From: Bryobacterales bacterium | GTDB lineage: Bacteria; Acidobacteriota; Terriglobia; Bryobacterales; Bryobacteraceae | Assembly (NCBI GenBank): GCA_016789785.1 | Contig: JAEUQE010000071.1 | Span: 1-32,383 of the forward strand | Length of the DNA: 32,383 bases | Direction: 5' to 3' | In this document: one piece after another, positions 15,825-25,225 of the stretch | Position numbering within the stretch: position 1 is the stretch's first letter | Layout: each line of letters begins with the position of its first letter | The notes under the pieces: generated by a model | Told to the model about the DNA's origin: nothing | Database searches by the model: none | The model's input: the letters and a program-made list of their open reading frames with translations, nothing else | Translations under genes and position numbers: made by a program

Positions 15825-16877
15825 CTACTGAATCGCGTCCACCTGCTTGAGCGCCGCTTTCGACACGGCCTGCGGAAGCGTTCCGTAATCGAGCGACATC
15901 GCTTCGTTCTGCCCCGCGGCATGCGCCCAGCGGATGAACACTTTGATGGCGCGGCGCTTGGCAATGTCCGGGATCTGTGACGGCACCAGAATCCAGGCGT
16001 AGGTCGTAATCGGGTATGCGTTCTTCGGTTCGGTATTGAGGATGGAGATGCGCAGGTCGGTGGGGATCTCGGTGACGGCGTCGGCGGCCGCGGCCATGGC
16101 CGAGAGGTCAGCCTTCACGTACTCACCGGCGGGGTTCTTGACGGCAATCACTTTCAAGCTGCGTGCCGCGGCGAATCCCTTCTCCATGTAGCCGATGGAG
16201 TTCGGCGTTTTGGCGACAGCGTCGGCGATCGCGTCACTTCCATCGAAGCCCTTGCCGACGGGGAATTTCACGTTGCCGCCTTTGCCAACCGACTTGTCAA
16301 ACGCGGCACTTGCCTTCGCGAGATAGTTTGTGAAGGCGTAAGTGGAGCCGCTCACATCGGAGCGGTGGAGGACGGCGATGGAAACAGGCGGAAGATCCAC
16401 TCCACGGTTTTCCACAACGATATCGGGATCGTTCCATTCACGGATGCGGCCCAGATAGATGTTGGCGAGCGTTTGCCCGCTGAGCTGAATGTCCTTTTTC
16501 ACTCCGGCGACATTGCAGGCGACTGCGATCGCGCCGGTGAGTGAGGGGACATGAATCGGCTTGATCTTGAACTTGGCGAGGTCCTCATCGCTCACCGGCA
16601 TAGATGTGGCTGCGATGTCGACGGCGCCATCCATGAGTTGTTGAATCGCCGCGCCGGAACTGGATGGCTGATAGGTGACCTTCAGGCCCTTGTTCTCCGG
16701 ATCCGCGGCGAACGCTTCGGCCCACTTCTTGTAGGCGGTCTGTGAAAACGTGCTGCCGGTCATCTTGATGTCGACCGGTTCACCCTTGGATGCTCCGGAA
16801 CCGCCGGAGCCGCCACAACCTGCGAGCGCCACAACCGCAAGCGCCAGCACTCCCAATCTCTTCTCCAAATGATTCAT
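15825..16877 (-). CDS. pstS: Phosphate ABC transporter substrate-binding lipoprotein PstS
   Basis: This is the periplasmic phosphate-binding protein of the Pst system, 350 residues. A lipoprotein signal ends in the lipobox LAGC (Cys21), followed by a flexible Gly/Ser linker. The binding domain shows the family pattern: TGSTFSQTAYKKW, then SSSGAAIQQLMDGAVDIAATS, and RSDVSGSTYAFTNYL, which supplies phosphate-contacting Arg, Asp, Ser and Thr residues. It also has GSDAIADAVAKTPNSIGYME and the C-terminal YPITTYAWILV. No pstC, pstA, pstB or phoU is adjacent, so this is an orphan copy in the window. It converges on the dehydratase repeats, and short stretches of its 3' end are embedded in the repeat spacers. 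Confidence 0.93.
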   Translation of the reverse strand: MNHLEKRLGVLALAVVALAGCGGSGGSGASKGEPVDIKMTGSTFSQTAYKKWAEAFAADPENKGLKVTYQPSSSGAAIQQLMDGAVDIAATSMPVSDEDLAKFKIKPIHVPSLTGAIAVACNVAGVKKDIQLSGQTLANIYLGRIREWNDPDIVVENRGVDLPPVSIAVLHRSDVSGSTYAFTNYLAKASAAFDKSVGKGGNVKFPVGKGFDGSDAIADAVAKTPNSIGYMEKGFAAARSLKVIAVKNPAGEYVKADLSAMAAAADAVTEIPTDLRISILNTEPKNAYPITTYAWILVPSQIPDIAKRRAIKVFIRWAHAAGQNEAMSLDYGTLPQAVSKAALKQVDAIQ

Positions 16878-16930
16878 CTGACTCTTACTCTATCTCCCTA
16901 TGAATTCGCTGCATGATGACAGGATCGCGA

Positions 16931-17635
16931 TCAGCTTCGCAGACGCCAAATCGCCGTGTGCTTCACACTCTGCACCGGTTGACCTCTCCTATTCAATATA
17001 GTCACGCTGGCACCCAGGAAGTTGTGTCCGCGCTTCTCGTACAGTTCGTCGATGGAGCCGCGCACTTCGAGAGGTTCCCCGGCAAGCGCGCGGTGATGAT
17101 TCGACACTTCGCTTGCCGTGTGGATCCAAGCCGTCATGACAAAGTTGCGCACAAGAAGTTCGTTTGACAGCGAGAGCAGATCCTGAGGTTCCGGATCATG
17201 CTCGAAGCAGAACTCAAAGCTGCCCAGCGGTGCGCGGAGCACGCGTTGAAGTTCCGCCTCGCTGGTCGGCGGACGATGCGCCGGAAGCGCTCCCGCGGCG
17301 TGTACAGGAAAGGACACGGTTGCGTCCTTGATGCCCGTGACACCACGCGCGCGGATGTTACCTTCGAGATCCGATGCGGCGACATGGCTGCCGTCAGTTT
17401 CCACCAACACCGTTTCCCCATCGTAGTATGGCGCTGCCAGCCGGAAGTTCATCCAACCGCGATCGAGCCATTGCTCACCATAGTGTGAGAGCACGGGGAC
17501 GGCCATATAGCCATACACATTCACTCCAGGCACAAGCCCGCCACGAAAGCCATACGCCGATGCAATCTCATCACTGTGGATGCGATTCTCGTGCGACGCT
17601 GCTGTGTTGACTGCAAGGATCCGGGCCGAAGCCAT
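16931..17635 (-). CDS. Hotdog-fold, MaoC-dehydratase-like protein
   Basis: This 234-residue protein of uncertain function has an N-terminal half resembling a MaoC/hydratase hotdog. NRIHSDEIASAYGFRGGLVPG places an Asp and a His near a glycine-rich turn, as in R-hydratases and acyl dehydratases. The second half (about 120-234) may be a second, degenerate hotdog repeat ending in SVKHTAIWRL. There is no signal peptide. No obvious ribosome-binding site precedes the ATG at 17635, so a leaderless or alternative start is possible. It is divergent from the ThDP enzyme gene with a 60-bp gap and lies 53 bp upstream of pstS on the same strand. CoA-thioester chemistry is a family-level guess only. Confidence 0.7.
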   Translation of the reverse strand: MASARILAVNTAASHENRIHSDEIASAYGFRGGLVPGVNVYGYMAVPVLSHYGEQWLDRGWMNFRLAAPYYDGETVLVETDGSHVAASDLEGNIRARGVTGIKDATVSFPVHAAGALPAHRPPTSEAELQRVLRAPLGSFEFCFEHDPEPQDLLSLSNELLVRNFVMTAWIHTASEVSNHHRALAGEPLEVRGSIDELYEKRGHNFLGASVTILNRRGQPVQSVKHTAIWRLRS

Positions 17636-17695
17636 CGCTTAACGATTGTACGAAGAACGCGACGGCGATGAGAAGGCTGATACCATGACAGGTCT

Positions 17696-19360
17696 ATGCC
17701 CACAGGTGCACAACTGTTCGCCACATCGCTGGTGAATCTTGGAATCAAGGATCTGTTTACGCTGGTTGGCGATCACTTGAACGAGGCTCTGATCGCGGTG
17801 GAAAAGGCGGGCATTCGCGTGATCGACATGCGGCACGAGTCAGGAGTGACGCATACGGCGGACGCCTGGGCGCGTTTGCATCGCAGGCCAGCGGCGTCGC
17901 TGGTGACAGGCGGTCCCGGCCATACGAATTCGCTGACAGGCATCGCGACGGCGAATCTCGCCTGCAGTCCGCTGATCGCAATCAGTGGAGCGCCGTCGAA
18001 TGCACTGGCGGGCCGGCAGGTGTTTCAAGTGATCGATCAGGTGGGGATGACAGCGCCCGCGACGAAGTGGTCAGGCGCGGCAACGAGCGCGGCGCAAATT
18101 CCGTATCTGCTGGGGAAAGCGTACGCGGAGTCTACCGCGGGAAGAATGGGCGCTGTGCATCTCACCATTCCGCTGGACGCGTTCGCGGGCTCCTCCGAAA
18201 CGCCATTGCCGATGCCGGCCGTGCGAAGCGTGCCGCACCTTGCGCCGTCGGATGCGGAAGCCGATGAAGCGATCGCACTGCTGTTTGCGGCGAAGAAGCC
18301 TGTGGTGATTGCGGGAAGTGGCGTGTGGTGGTCGGACTGCGGCAAGGAGGTGGAGAAGTTCATTGGTGCGACCAAACTGCCGTTGTTCACGGTGACGATG
18401 GCGCGCGGTGTGATTCCGGATCGCACGAAGAACGTGTTCGGCTACGCGGACCCGGCGATCAACAAGAGCGTGGTGCCGGTGTTTCAGGAAGCGGATGTGG
18501 TGTTGCTGTTGGGCAAGCGGCTCGACTACCGGTTGGCGTTGGGTGGGCCGCGCTTGTTCTCGCCTCAGGTGAAGATTGTGCAAGTGGATATCCATGGCCA
18601 AGAGTTGGGCGCGGCGCGTCCGATCGCGCACGGCATCTGCGCGGACCTGAAGGCGACGCTGCAGGTGATGCTGGACCGGATCGGAAGTAAACCATGGGAG
18701 CCGCTGCCGGCGTGGCTGAAGCACATCCGCAAGCACACTGGCGCCTTCCAGGACTCATTGAACGCGCTCGCCGCGGACGCATCGTCGCCGATACATCCGG
18801 CGGCCCTTTATTCTCGGCTTCGCGACGCGATGCCGAAGGGCACATTGATCTCGTGGGACGGCGGCGACTTCGTGCATTGGGGCAGAGCCATGATTCCAGC
18901 GAATGAGCCGGGAGGATGGCTGCGGCTTGGACCCATGGGCACCATCGGCTCGGCGCTGCCGAACTGCGTGGCGCTGCAACTGGCGAATCCGGGCAAGCCG
19001 GTGATGATGATCACGGGTGATGGCTCATTGGGATTCTATCTGGCGGAATTGGAAACGCTGGCTCGCTACAACCTGCCGGTGGTGATCCTTGTGGGCAACG
19101 ATGGCGGATGGGGGTTGGAGCGCGAGTTGCAGCGTGAGTTGACCGGCGACCGGACGGTGGCGTGTGAACTGCAACACACGCGGTACGACGTCATCATGCA
19201 AGGCTTCGGCGGTGGCGGCGAAACGATCGATCATCCCGATCAGGTTGCTGATGCGGTGAAGCGAGGTTTCGCGTCGGGCAAGCCGTATTTGATCAACGCG
19301 ATTGTGAAAGGCTCGCGGTCACCGTTTACGGAATGGCAGATTCAGGGCAAGAAGAAGTAG
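17696..19360 (+). CDS. Thiamine-diphosphate-dependent enzyme (acetolactate synthase / 2-hydroxyacyl-CoA lyase-like)
   Basis: This 554-residue three-domain ThDP enzyme has an N-terminal PYR domain with the activating glutamate Glu48 in MRHESGVTHTADAWAR, then SLVTGGPGHTNSLTG. A central domain (about 190-330) follows, and the C-terminal PP domain carries the cofactor motif GDG (441-443) with ND 24 residues later (VGNDGGWGLERE). The NDxGW form resembles the ILVBL/2-hydroxyacyl-CoA lyase-like branch more than classical IlvB, which has NN. No small regulatory subunit (IlvN) gene is adjacent, which also argues against biosynthetic acetolactate synthase. A C-C lyase or ligase role on 2-hydroxyacyl or 2-keto substrates is likely. 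It is followed by a VOC gene after 55 bp. Confidence 0.85.
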   Translation: MPTGAQLFATSLVNLGIKDLFTLVGDHLNEALIAVEKAGIRVIDMRHESGVTHTADAWARLHRRPAASLVTGGPGHTNSLTGIATANLACSPLIAISGAPSNALAGRQVFQVIDQVGMTAPATKWSGAATSAAQIPYLLGKAYAESTAGRMGAVHLTIPLDAFAGSSETPLPMPAVRSVPHLAPSDAEADEAIALLFAAKKPVVIAGSGVWWSDCGKEVEKFIGATKLPLFTVTMARGVIPDRTKNVFGYADPAINKSVVPVFQEADVVLLLGKRLDYRLALGGPRLFSPQVKIVQVDIHGQELGAARPIAHGICADLKATLQVMLDRIGSKPWEPLPAWLKHIRKHTGAFQDSLNALAADASSPIHPAALYSRLRDAMPKGTLISWDGGDFVHWGRAMIPANEPGGWLRLGPMGTIGSALPNCVALQLANPGKPVMMITGDGSLGFYLAELETLARYNLPVVILVGNDGGWGLERELQRELTGDRTVACELQHTRYDVIMQGFGGGGETIDHPDQVADAVKRGFASGKPYLINAIVKGSRSPFTEWQIQGKKK

Positions 19361-19367
19361 TTGTTTC

Positions 19368-19388
19368 GTGAGTTGCGGGCGCACTCAC
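19368..19388. terminator. Weak hairpin after ThDP enzyme gene
   Basis: GTGAGT (19368-19373) and ACTCAC (19383-19388) make a 6-bp stem with a 9-nt loop just after the stop, without a T-tract. It is listed as a weak candidate only. Confidence 0.25.
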
Positions 19389-19415
19389 ACGAATTGCCTG
19401 CTATGATGCGCGCTA

Positions 19416-20159
19416 ATGAGTAGTCACCCAGCGATCCTGAATCCCGTGATGCGCTGCATCCGCGTTGCTGATGTGCGGAGTGCTGTCACGTTCTATCGCG
19501 ACGTCCTCGGATTCGAGATTCGCGAACATGAGGGCGCAACGGAGGCCGTGCGCGGGCCAGCGCGTATCCTGTTTGGGAGTGATGACTACGATCCGTACAA
19601 CACGAAGCCCATTCCGGCCGGTTCCGCGATGCTGTTCTTTGAGACGGATGACGTCGCCGCGGCTCGCGGGCAGATTCTCGATTGTGGCGGCAAGCCTGGT
19701 GAGTTGTCGGATGCCAATTGGATCAAGATGCGGATGTTCGAGGTTCGTGATCCCGACGGCCATGTGCTGTGGTTCGCGCAATCGTATGCAGAGGCGGTGA
19801 ATCCGGGCCCTCCGCCGATGATGGAAAAGGCGCTGCCCGAGATGCCGTTTGATGATGTCGGCGCGGCGGTGGCGCATTATCGCGACGTGCTGGGCTTTCA
19901 CATCAACTATCAGCAGCATGATCTCGGGGTAATGGATCGCGACGGGATCACGGTGTTGCTAATCCAGCGTACGGAATCGCACAAGGGCATCGGGTCCTTT
20001 GAGGTGTACATTGCCAATGCGGATGCGCTCTACGAAGAGCTTCGTACTAAAGGGGCGCGATTGCAGGGCGAGCCGGTGAGCCAGCCGTGGGGGCTGCGGA
20101 CGTTCGCGGCGCTGGATCTGGAAGGCAATCGGATCACGTTCGCGCAGCCCTTCGAATAG
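19416..20159 (+). CDS. Two-domain VOC (glyoxalase/dioxygenase fold) protein
   Basis: This 247-residue protein has two tandem vicinal-oxygen-chelate modules. The first (about 8-118) opens with MRCIRVADVRSAVTFYRDVLGF and closes with VRDPDGHVLWFAQS. The second (about 138-246) opens with DDVGAAVAHYRDVLGFHI and closes with DLEGNRITFAQPFE. Each module has the beta-alpha-beta-beta-beta pattern of the fold. Members include glyoxalases, dioxygenases, fosfomycin-resistance proteins and antibiotic-binding proteins, so the reaction is unknown. The 5' neighbour is the ThDP enzyme on the same strand; shared regulation is possible, but the pairing gives no clear pathway. Confidence 0.88.
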   Translation: MSSHPAILNPVMRCIRVADVRSAVTFYRDVLGFEIREHEGATEAVRGPARILFGSDDYDPYNTKPIPAGSAMLFFETDDVAAARGQILDCGGKPGELSDANWIKMRMFEVRDPDGHVLWFAQSYAEAVNPGPPPMMEKALPEMPFDDVGAAVAHYRDVLGFHINYQQHDLGVMDRDGITVLLIQRTESHKGIGSFEVYIANADALYEELRTKGARLQGEPVSQPWGLRTFAALDLEGNRITFAQPFE

Positions 20160-20484
20160 GCGATCACCGGCCACGAGCACACGCCGTGGAGATCGCTCAG
20201 GGAGACCGAAGGCAGGCCGGGAGAGAGAAGAACACGACAGGAGTCGCCGCAGGAATTGCGCTTCGCGCTAGGGCGTCTGGCCCCAACCCGATATACTGGA
20301 AAATTCATGCTGCGAGTCCGATCCGCCCCGGCACTGTCTGAACCCCATCACACAGACGGCGGCAGGACGCTCAACATCGCCGCTCCAGCGATTCTGACCG
20401 GGCAGTTCGTTTTTCCCAGCGCACTCGCGGCGTCTTCACGATGGACAGAAACGATCCATCACAAGTTCGTAGAAGGTGTAGGAA
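20160..20484. other. Intergenic region upstream of carbamoyltransferase
   Basis: I see no convincing gene in this 325-bp stretch. It contains a TATACT -10-like hexamer at 20292-20297, but no good -35 at normal spacing. It also has a small inverted repeat GATGGA/TCCATC (20440-20445 and 20455-20460) 25 nt before the carbamoyltransferase start. A rightward open frame beginning near 20307 runs into that gene in another frame and has no recognisable features. Confidence 0.4.
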
Positions 20485-22065
20485 ATGATCATTCTTGGAA
20501 TTGGCGGGATTCTCGGCGATGCGTCGTGCGCGCTGTTGAAAGATGGACAACTGGTTGCGGCAGGGGAAGAGGAGAAGATCGCGCACCGGCATCAGCCGGG
20601 AGAACTTCCCGAACATTCCATCGCTTTTTGTTTGAAACAGGCGAAGGTGGAAGCGTCGGAGGTTGACTACATTGCGCTGGTGCGCCCGCTTGCTGCCGCG
20701 CCGGAGTCGCAGCTCCATCTGTCGTTGCGTGCGCGATTTCCAAATAGCCAGGTGATTCTGGTGGACCATCATACGGCCCACGCCGCGGCCGCCTACTACG
20801 TTTCCCCGTTCGATCACGCGACGGTGCTCACGCTCGACCGTTCGGGCGACTTTCGTTGCGGCGCTCTTTGGAACGCGCAGGGCACGGTGCTGCAACTCGA
20901 CCGCGAGCTTTACTATCCGGATTCTCTCGGCAATCTCTATGGCAGGGTGACGGAGTTGCTTGGCTATGAGGCCCGGGCCGATGAACACAAAGTGCAATGG
21001 CTGTCCGCGGCTGGGGACGACCGCTTCACAGCCTTGTTCCGCGACATGCTGCCGGTGTCGAATGGGCGCTGGCCGAAGATCGACCGTACGTTCTTCGATG
21101 GGGATCGCTTGAGCCATGGCGCGTTCAGCGCGAAGTTCTATGAACGCCTGGGGCTGGAGGATGGCGATGCGGTTCCGGCTGAGATGAAGCCGCACGTGGC
21201 AGCGGGCTTGCAACGCGCGATCGAGCAGGTTGCAATCGAAATGGCGGGGAGCGGCGAACGCCTGTGCATCGGCGGCGGGCTTGCGTTGAACGCATTGCTC
21301 ATTGCGGCGTTCGAACGTTGCGGCCGGTGGAAGAGCGTCTACGTTCAGCCCGCGGCGGGCAACGCGGGAACGGCCATCGGCGCGGTCACGTATACATGGC
21401 ATGGTCCCTGCCGGCAGCAACAACGCGTGGTGATGCAGGACCTGTTTCTCGGCCCCAGCTACACGGCGGAGGAGATCAAGCAGGTCATTGAAAACTGCAA
21501 GCTGCGTTTTCAATACATGCAGACCACCGATGAACTGGTGGACCGCGCCGTGAGCGTGCTGGAGGAGAACCGGATTGTGGCTTGGTTTCAAGGCCGCATG
21601 GAGATGGGGCCTCGCGCGCTGGGACATCGCAGCATTCTGGCCTCGCCGCTGGACTCGTACTCGACGGAGAACCTCAATCAGTTCATCAAACATCGCGAGC
21701 CGTTCCGCAAGTTCGCGGCGTCGGTGCCCGAAGAACTCGCCGGTTCGTATTTCGAAGTCGGCGCCAATGCCCGATACCTCGCGACGGTTGGACGCGTGCG
21801 TGCGGAACACTCAAAGACGTTTGAAGCCGCGATTCTTGACAGCGACAGCTCGATTCGCGTCCACACCGTATCGGAAAAAGAGAACCCCATGTATTGGCGC
21901 TTGCTGCACGCGGCAGGCAGGAAAACGGGGCTGCCCGTGCTCTACAATACGTCGTTCAATCTCTTCGGTGATCCGCTGGTGTGCTCGCCGCGCGACGCGG
22001 TGAGAAGCTTCTATTCCTCGGGCATTGACGCGATGTTTGTGGGCAGCTTCTTTCTTGAGAAGTAG
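20485..22065 (+). CDS. Carbamoyltransferase, NodU/CmcH/TobZ family
   Basis: This 526-residue enzyme is predicted to transfer a carbamoyl group from carbamoyl phosphate, via carbamoyl-adenylate, to a hydroxyl of a sugar or secondary metabolite. The N-terminal Kae1-like domain contains HHTAH (95-99), the expected metal-binding cluster, and TLDRSGD, a divergent form of the usual D-G-x-G-E/D motif. The C-terminal YrdC-like/carbamoyltransferase domain has GPRALGHRSIL (from about 375) and the late motif NTSFNLFGDPLV. It is slightly shorter than the 550-600 residues common in the family. GAAGG lies upstream of the ATG. A Gfo/Idh/MocA oxidoreductase gene begins 7 bp after the stop, so the two are cotranscribed and may modify the same glycan or natural product. 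Confidence 0.9.
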   Translation: MIILGIGGILGDASCALLKDGQLVAAGEEEKIAHRHQPGELPEHSIAFCLKQAKVEASEVDYIALVRPLAAAPESQLHLSLRARFPNSQVILVDHHTAHAAAAYYVSPFDHATVLTLDRSGDFRCGALWNAQGTVLQLDRELYYPDSLGNLYGRVTELLGYEARADEHKVQWLSAAGDDRFTALFRDMLPVSNGRWPKIDRTFFDGDRLSHGAFSAKFYERLGLEDGDAVPAEMKPHVAAGLQRAIEQVAIEMAGSGERLCIGGGLALNALLIAAFERCGRWKSVYVQPAAGNAGTAIGAVTYTWHGPCRQQQRVVMQDLFLGPSYTAEEIKQVIENCKLRFQYMQTTDELVDRAVSVLEENRIVAWFQGRMEMGPRALGHRSILASPLDSYSTENLNQFIKHREPFRKFAASVPEELAGSYFEVGANARYLATVGRVRAEHSKTFEAAILDSDSSIRVHTVSEKENPMYWRLLHAAGRKTGLPVLYNTSFNLFGDPLVCSPRDAVRSFYSSGIDAMFVGSFFLEK

Positions 22066-22072
22066 GTGACCA

Positions 22073-23086
<1,014 letters not shown>

Positions 23087-23089
23087 CAG

Positions 23090-23110
23090 GCACCGGAGAG
23101 GCTTCGGTGC
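23090..23110 (+). terminator. Weak hairpin after oxidoreductase gene
   Basis: GCACCG (23090-23095) and CGGTGC (23105-23110) form a 6-bp stem with a 9-nt loop, shortly after the stop at 23086. The trailing sequence is not T-rich, so confidence is low. The remaining bases to 23242 hold no gene I can support. Confidence 0.35.
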
Positions 23111-23242
23111 GCGTTTCCGTCACGGTTGCACCAAGGCACTGCTCGGGCGATAGCAAGTTGCCGATTTCGTCATGCCTCATGTGGGGTGGAAGAACGTACG
23201 TGGGGCGACTCTTGAGTGCGCTTTGCTGGCGCGGGTTCAGCG

Positions 23243-23965
23243 TTACAGCGTGACCCCACCGTCGACACTCAGCACCTGACCAGTGATGTAGTTGTCGGGC
23301 TCCAGAAAGAAGCGAACGGCACGTGCAATGTCGATGGCGCGGCCGAATCGCGGAATCATGCCGCTCGATAGAAGATGGTCGTACTTGCCGCTAGCGATGC
23401 TGGCCTCCGCCATTCCCGCCGCGGTCACACCCGGCGCAATCACATTCACCCGAATGTTCGATTTGCCGCGAAGTTCCTTGGCGAGGATCAACGCCGCATG
23501 TTGCAGAGCGGCCTTTGCGGCCGCGTAGGCCGTAGAGCCGGGGAACAGTCCAACGGCCTGCATGGTGGAGAACAGCACGATGGAGCCGTGTGTGCCCGCG
23601 GCCTGCATGCGCGAAGCGGCTTCCCGCGCAAGCAGAATCGGACCTTCGTAGTTGATCTCCATGGCATGACGCATCGCCGCATCGAGTTGTGCTGGATCTT
23701 TCACGCGCGCGGGATCGCCCGTGAACACAACCAGCCCATGGAGGCTCGGCGCATGATCGAGCAGCGCGCTTCGATCCGCTGCCGAACGCAGGTCCGCGCG
23801 CACTACCTTTCCGAGAGGCGCCAGTTTTTGTGCACGCTCGGCGTTCGCATGGTAGCTGATGGTGAGGCGCGCGCCCTCCGATGCCAGTAATTCCGAGGAC
23901 GCTGCGCCCAGTCCACCGGCTCCGCCCGCGAGCACGATCTCAAGATTCTGGAGTGTGTTCGACAT
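23243..23965 (-). CDS. Short-chain dehydrogenase/reductase, FabG-like
   Basis: This 240-residue classical SDR has the cofactor motif LAGGAGGLGA (12-21), active-site Ser133 in FSTMQAVG, Tyr147 and Lys151 in YAAAK, RVNVIAPG downstream and the C-terminal ITGQVLSVDGGVTL. The usual NNAG motif is replaced by VVFTGD (about 79-84), a notable but tolerated change. I place the start at 23965 (MSNTLQN); an in-frame ATG at 23998 adds 11 unlikely residues. Its start lies inside the 3' end of the O-antigen ligase-like gene (26-bp overlap), so it is translated from the same message. The substrate is unknown. A role in modifying a surface sugar or lipid fits the neighbourhood, which is inference. Confidence 0.9.
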   Translation of the reverse strand: MSNTLQNLEIVLAGGAGGLGAASSELLASEGARLTISYHANAERAQKLAPLGKVVRADLRSAADRSALLDHAPSLHGLVVFTGDPARVKDPAQLDAAMRHAMEINYEGPILLAREAASRMQAAGTHGSIVLFSTMQAVGLFPGSTAYAAAKAALQHAALILAKELRGKSNIRVNVIAPGVTAAGMAEASIASGKYDHLLSSGMIPRFGRAIDIARAVRFFLEPDNYITGQVLSVDGGVTL

Positions 23966-25175
23966 GTTGCGTACTCTCGATGGAGCGCACCGCGACATAA
24001 GCGCAGGTGGTCACGGAGAGGAAGAGATTCAGCACTTCACTATCGCCAAGGTTGTGTTCAAAGACGCCCTGCACCAGGATCGCGACGATGGTAGCGATGG
24101 CTGCCTGCAGCACGAAACGCGCGTCACTCAAGCCCGGGGGCAGGCGGCGCAACGCGCGGGCGAAGTCCACAAGCATCTTGCCGAGCAGCCACATCAGCGC
24201 GAGCAGCGTTGGGATTCCGCGCTCCGCGGCATAGTGGAGATAGATGTTGTGCAGGTGGCCATACCAACCTTCCGGAAGCCGCTTCACATCCTCCGGAACC
24301 CACTGTTTGAACTGCGCCTTCACTTGCTCCGGGCCAAGACCGAAAAGCGGGTGCGCTTGAATCATGCGAAGGCCTGTTCGCCAGGAGACCCGCCGGTGTT
24401 CGTTGGAGTCCAACTCGCCTTGCGGCTTCCAGGCCGAAGTGAAGCGCTGTTGAAGGAATCCGGGTGCGGCCAGAAGTGCGATGGCGATGGCGACCGGCGC
24501 GATCAGTACCGTCCACCGGCGCCAGCACCAAAGCAGGTACGAGCCCGAAACCGCCGCCGCAAGCCAGACACTGCGCGTGCCGCCGGCGAAGATGGCCGCG
24601 GCGATGATTGCGCCCGCTACCAGCCATGCCCACACCCTGCGCTTCGGAGGTTCGGCGAAGAACACAAACGAGCCAAGCAGCAGGAGCGCGATGGTCATCT
24701 CGCCGCCGAAGGTCATCCAATGGCTCATGAAACCGCTGATGCGTTCGCCCACCAGGCAACCATACGATGACCCGCAGTTCTTGAGCATGTAATTGAACTG
24801 CGAGAGCGCGCGAATCGACGAGAGCGTCGCGAGTCCCGCCATCACTAGAAACAGCCATCGCACCTGCTTCAGATTGCGGAACGCCGACGCGATCAGCAGC
24901 ATGATGAGGAACAGATAGAACTTGCGGATCTGCACGCGGCCATCCCACGGATTCGCCGAGAGCGCCATGGAAATCACGGTGCCGAGCATGAACAAGCCGA
25001 GCGGCCACAGCACGGGAGGAAAGCGGAACTTCGCTCCCGAGAACAGGAGCGCGGCGAAGGAGAGCGCGATGAGAATGTTGGAAACAGCACCGGAGAAAAA
25101 AACGGCGGCAGCCGCGCCAAACACGCAGTAGAACGCCAATTTTTCCAGCCAGTGCGGCTGGGCGTTTGTGGTCAT
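23940..25175 (-). CDS. O-antigen ligase/polymerase-like membrane protein (Wzy_C domain)
   Basis: This 411-residue polytopic inner-membrane protein has about ten to twelve hydrophobic helices. The large periplasmic loop in the C-terminal half has the family pattern: RMIQAHPLFGLGPEQVKAQF, then a tryptophan- and proline-rich stretch, then GHLHNIYLHYAAERGIP with the conserved histidine near residue 307. These features match WaaL/Wzy-type O-antigen ligases or polymerases, which transfer undecaprenyl-linked glycan. Ligase and polymerase cannot be told apart from sequence alone. Its 3' end overlaps the SDR start by 26 bp. No other glycan-assembly gene, such as a flippase or glycosyltransferase, is in the window apart from the possible carbamoyltransferase link. 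Confidence 0.88.
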   Translation of the reverse strand: MTTNAQPHWLEKLAFYCVFGAAAAVFFSGAVSNILIALSFAALLFSGAKFRFPPVLWPLGLFMLGTVISMALSANPWDGRVQIRKFYLFLIMLLIASAFRNLKQVRWLFLVMAGLATLSSIRALSQFNYMLKNCGSSYGCLVGERISGFMSHWMTFGGEMTIALLLLGSFVFFAEPPKRRVWAWLVAGAIIAAAIFAGGTRSVWLAAAVSGSYLLWCWRRWTVLIAPVAIAIALLAAPGFLQQRFTSAWKPQGELDSNEHRRVSWRTGLRMIQAHPLFGLGPEQVKAQFKQWVPEDVKRLPEGWYGHLHNIYLHYAAERGIPTLLALMWLLGKMLVDFARALRRLPPGLSDARFVLQAAIATIVAILVQGVFEHNLGDSEVLNLFLSVTTCAYVAVRSIESTQHVEHTPES

Positions 25176-25225
25176 CCGTCGAACAGGACCAGTATGACAG
25201 AATGAAGTGATCAGGGGAATTATCG

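Noticed and set aside
20256..20666. Small rightward gene upstream of and overlapping the carbamoyltransferase start
   Set aside because: It has no family features and runs into the next gene in a different frame. The region is better read as a leader.
20371..21810. Long leftward open frame (479 codons) opposite the carbamoyltransferase gene
   Set aside because: It is antisense to a clear family member, rich in Arg/His/Ala as expected for the shadow of a high-GC gene, with no motif or ribosome-binding site.
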